A DNA stretch of 64,000 nucleotides from NCBI GenBank assembly GCA_017506865.1, contig JAFCMP010000010.1:480840-544839 (forward strand), written 5' to 3'. A model generated the notes under the pieces. That model did not search any database. It was not told the DNA's origin and was given only the letters and a program-made list of their open reading frames with translations. Below are positions 61,136-64,000 of the stretch, piece after piece (position 1 is the first letter of the stretch; every line of letters starts with the position of its first letter). The DNA comes from Tribonema minus. Lineage: Eukaryota; Sar; Xanthophyceae; Tribonematales; Tribonemataceae. The position numbers and the translations under genes are program-made.

Positions 61136-64000
61136 ATGAAAAGAATATCATGGCGGCGGCGGGAGGCCCGTATTGCCAACTCTGAATCAGCGCAGAAATG
61201 CAAGGAATCCGATCTAGCGTGCGCACAAGCGCAGGATATTAGCACCAGTGCTGCAGATGGCAATGGCGCTTGTCAACAGGACGATGGCACGAGTGGCAGC
61301 AGCAGAGCAACTGGAGACGGACGCGCAGCGCACAAACGCAAGAGGGTACAGAATGACGGTTGGTCAATTTCCGATCAAACAGGCGAAGGGGAGCACACGG
61401 GCGGGCAAAGTGCAGTCAAGCGCTCTAGAACAGGTCATAACAGTCTGGAACAGCGTCTGATGCTAGACGACGAAGCTGGAGGTGGAGGCAGTGCGGACCC
61501 GGAGTACAAGTGCAACTTATGCGACCTCGTGGTGAAGAAGGGCATGTCGCTGCTCTCGTTACAGCAGAGGTTAAACGCCCACATCGCGGCGAAGCACCAG
61601 CGCAAACACCACAGTGGGACAGCAACAACGTTCCTGGAGCGCTCCGTCCTCAGCACGTCGCACTTGCAAACCATCTACACCGAGTGTGCCTTGTGCAAAA
61701 ACCTGTTTCATGCCAACAAGACATTCAGAGTGGACAGCAGCGATGCCAGCGCGGGCAAGCACTGCCGCAAATGCAGGCCTATCACTTCACCCGCTGCAGT
61801 GGCGGCAACATTGTCAACAACAGCATCAGCAGCACCGCTAGCACCTGATGCATCGACGGCAACAGCTACCACGTCGCTGCCACAGCAGCAACCGGCGTGC
61901 ACACCCATCGGCAACCCCTACGCAAAGGGACCAGCGCACGCGCAGCAGGCACCTGCTGCTCAGGCTGGTGGCAGCAGCTCCTCCGGCAGCTCAACGAGGC
62001 CGGAACGCGGGGGCAGCAGTGCTACACGAGGGGGTCGGGGTCGCAGTGGAGGGCGCGGACGTGGCAATGGAGGACGCGTTCGCAGCGGCAGCAATGATGC
62101 AGACATCAGCAGTAGCAGAGCGACTAGCGGCAGCAGAACCGGAGGCGGCAGCAGCAGCGGTGCCGGCGGCGGCAGTGCAGCCGGTACTAAGGACAGCGGC
62201 GCTGGCAACGGCCGCAGCAGTGATGCCAGCAGCCGCAGCGGCGGTGCTAGCAACAGCGGCAGTGGCGCGCGAACTCAAAACGGCCGCGGTGGCCGTGGCA
62301 GCGGTCGCAGCAGCGACAGCGGCGGACGAGGCTGTGGTCGTGGCGGCCGCGGCGGCGGCGGAGGGGGCCCCAGAGCGGCAGGTGCGGCGACAGCAGCGGC
62401 AGCGCCAGGCCCTGCAGGCGCAGCAGGTGGGGCAGGTGGGCTTTTCACGTGGACCATCTCAACCCCCGCAGTCGCAGCAGTGCTTGACAGCATCAGCCTC
62501 GATGAGCTGTGCAAGCTGCAGTTCGCGACAACTAGAAGCCTTGCTAGACCACGCAATCGTCGCTATGTGGGAGCTGCACTGGAGAACGCAGCAACACATC
62601 TGTTGGCACACACAATGACGATGTTCGTCAATGCGGCGCGGGAGCCAGATTCTGCAGGGCGGGTGCAGCGACTGCAAAGATCCACGATTCTACACCACCT
62701 CATGCCATCACTCATCACCTCCACCGATGGCGCACCTGGCATCACTCGCTCCGACAGAATCAGAATGTTGGCACGCGGTGAGCTTGACCGGTTGGTGCCA
62801 GCGCTCCTCGCACACGCGCGTGCGCACCGGCGCTGGCGCGCGCGCCAGCAAACGGAGGCAGCGATCAACGCCTACGTCCTACAGTGCATGGGCACACGGG
62901 GGGGGCTACAGCAGGCAGCGCGTTTCCTTCAGCCCAAAACGGTGGCGATACCTGATGATGACTGCTTTGCCGCCATGCAGTCCAAACACCCCCCCGCTGC
63001 GCCAGGGGAACAACTCCATGAGCTATCCGGCATGGTTGATCAGCTTGTGGCGAAAGCAGCCGACATGCCAGCAGAACTCAGCCTGTTACAGGGGGAGGGA
63101 ATTGAGCCAGAGACGGTTGCCAAGCTCATCCAGCGAGCAAGCCCTTACAGTGGAGCAGGCCCATCGGGGCTGCGCTACAGCCACCTGCAGGATGCGCTAC
63201 GCACAAGCTGGGGACGGCATGAGTTTGCTGCTGTCCTCACACGGTGGCTTCAGACCGTTATGCGGGAGGCTGCGCGGCTGCCGGATGCCTTCTGGCAGTT
63301 GCATGGCGCGGGGCGCCTGACGCCACTTGCAGAACAACAGGAAGATGGTACAGCTAAGCAGCGGCCCATCGTTTGCGGCGAGGTGCTGCAGCGACTATGC
63401 ACTTCGGTGTACGTGGCAGACCGCAAAGACTTCCTGGCGGAGCTCCTTGAGCCAGACGGGCAGTATGGGGTAGCCGTCTCAGCAGGAGCGGAGAAAGCGG
63501 CCATGGCCGGCAAACTCGCGTATGAGCTCGGTCACTGGCAGTTCATGCTGGACCTCAAGAATGCCTTCAACATGGTGTTCGTCCTGGCGGCAGCGGAATG
63601 GGTAGCAGCACAGCTGCCGGACTTCCTCGACTACTTCATCGGCACATACGTTCGCACTCGGCCACGCCTGCTGTTCCAGCACGTTGACGGCTCCACGCGC
63701 ATCATCATGTCTCAGCGCGGGTTTAAGCAGGGGGACCCCGCGGCACCGATGCTCTTCTGCGGCGCCATTGCTCAGTGCTTGAAACGGTTCAATGAGGCGG
63801 CGGCTGCGCAGCGCGCGCGGAGGCGGATGGGCGCCTACATGGACGATGCCAACGTCCCAACAGGCGCTTGCACGCTGACTCAGGATGACATACAGGCGGT
63901 GGCGCAGCTCAAACAACACTTTGCGGAGGTGGGGCTGGAGCTAAACCTCACCAAGTCACGCGCGCTGCCTGGCAGGGGGCATGTGATGACAGACCACGAG
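61136..64000 (+). mobile_element. Retrotransposon ORF: C2H2 finger, Gly/Arg-rich linker, reverse transcriptase (partial, runs off window)
   Basis: One uninterrupted frame of 955 codons from ATG 61136 to the window end; I checked it for stops throughout. The order is a basic N-terminus (MKRISWRRREAR; AHKRKR), a C2H2 zinc finger at about residues 126-158 (YKCNLCD then HIAAKHQRKH), a second Cys cluster (CALC, HCRKC), a Gly/Arg/Ser-rich linker (about 280-430), a helical region, and from about residue 660 the reverse transcriptase. RT motifs: YSGAGPSGLRYSHLQ, KQRPIVCGEVLQRL, LDLKNAFN, RGFKQGDPAAPM and the catalytic YMDDA. These are typical of LINE-like RTs of a family seen in varied protists. No endonuclease or integrase is visible in the window. 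No introns and no decay, so it is young. Confidence 0.88.

Overview
The window is nuclear DNA from a GC-rich, intron-dense eukaryote. It is most likely a unicellular alga or protist, but I cannot assign the lineage. Nearly every gene is split by GT-AG introns of 150-1800 bp, and three well-supported introns use GC-AG. Coding exons are strongly biased to G/C at third codon positions. Introns hold (CCG)n tracts, poly-C runs just upstream of 3' splice sites, and (TTAGGG)n-like interstitial telomere repeats. The TTAGGG type differs from the TTTTAGGG of Chlamydomonas and the TTTAGGG of land plants. Exon boundaries below were placed by reading splice sites and checking that codon phase is kept across each junction.

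Layout. 1-3288 (+): 3' part of an unrecognised multi-exon gene. 3828-29264 (+): a 36-exon gene whose first 23 exons encode a four-domain voltage-gated cation channel and whose later exons encode a WD40 propeller and a long Ser/acidic tail. Phase is continuous throughout except for one frame shift in exon 24. 29899-30546 (-): a small CINP-like protein. 30658-39848 (+): complete cytosolic tryptophanyl-tRNA synthetase with an N-terminal AlaX-like domain; its second intron carries a Ty3/gypsy integrase fragment and a 500-bp palindrome. 40598-43605 (-): two-domain fluoride exporter FEX. 43.6-46.6 kb: intergenic, with a retroelement fragment. 46595-54113 (-): complete 12-exon MSH4. 54389-56287 (+): ribosomal protein L26 with a long Ala-rich/acidic tail. 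58418-60076 (-): SINA/SIAH-type RING E3 ligase. 60.5-64 kb: the 3' end of one reverse-transcriptase element, then a long ORF of another (C2H2 finger, Gly/Arg-rich linker, reverse transcriptase) running off the window.

The genes do not form a pathway. They are meiosis (MSH4), translation (TrpRS, L26), ion transport (channel, FEX), ubiquitination (SINA) and cell cycle (CINP-like). Neighbours are often divergent (CINP-like/TrpRS 111 bp apart; MSH4/L26 about 275 bp apart) or convergent.

The most unusual observations are: (1) the apparent single-polypeptide fusion of a four-domain channel with a WD40 propeller, with an aberrant selectivity filter (E/N/D/P); (2) three independent places where an intron holds tandem, decayed copies of the adjoining exon edge together with its splice site, once mixed with telomere-like repeats; (3) the AlaX-TrpRS architecture; (4) the L26 tail and a start codon split by an intron.
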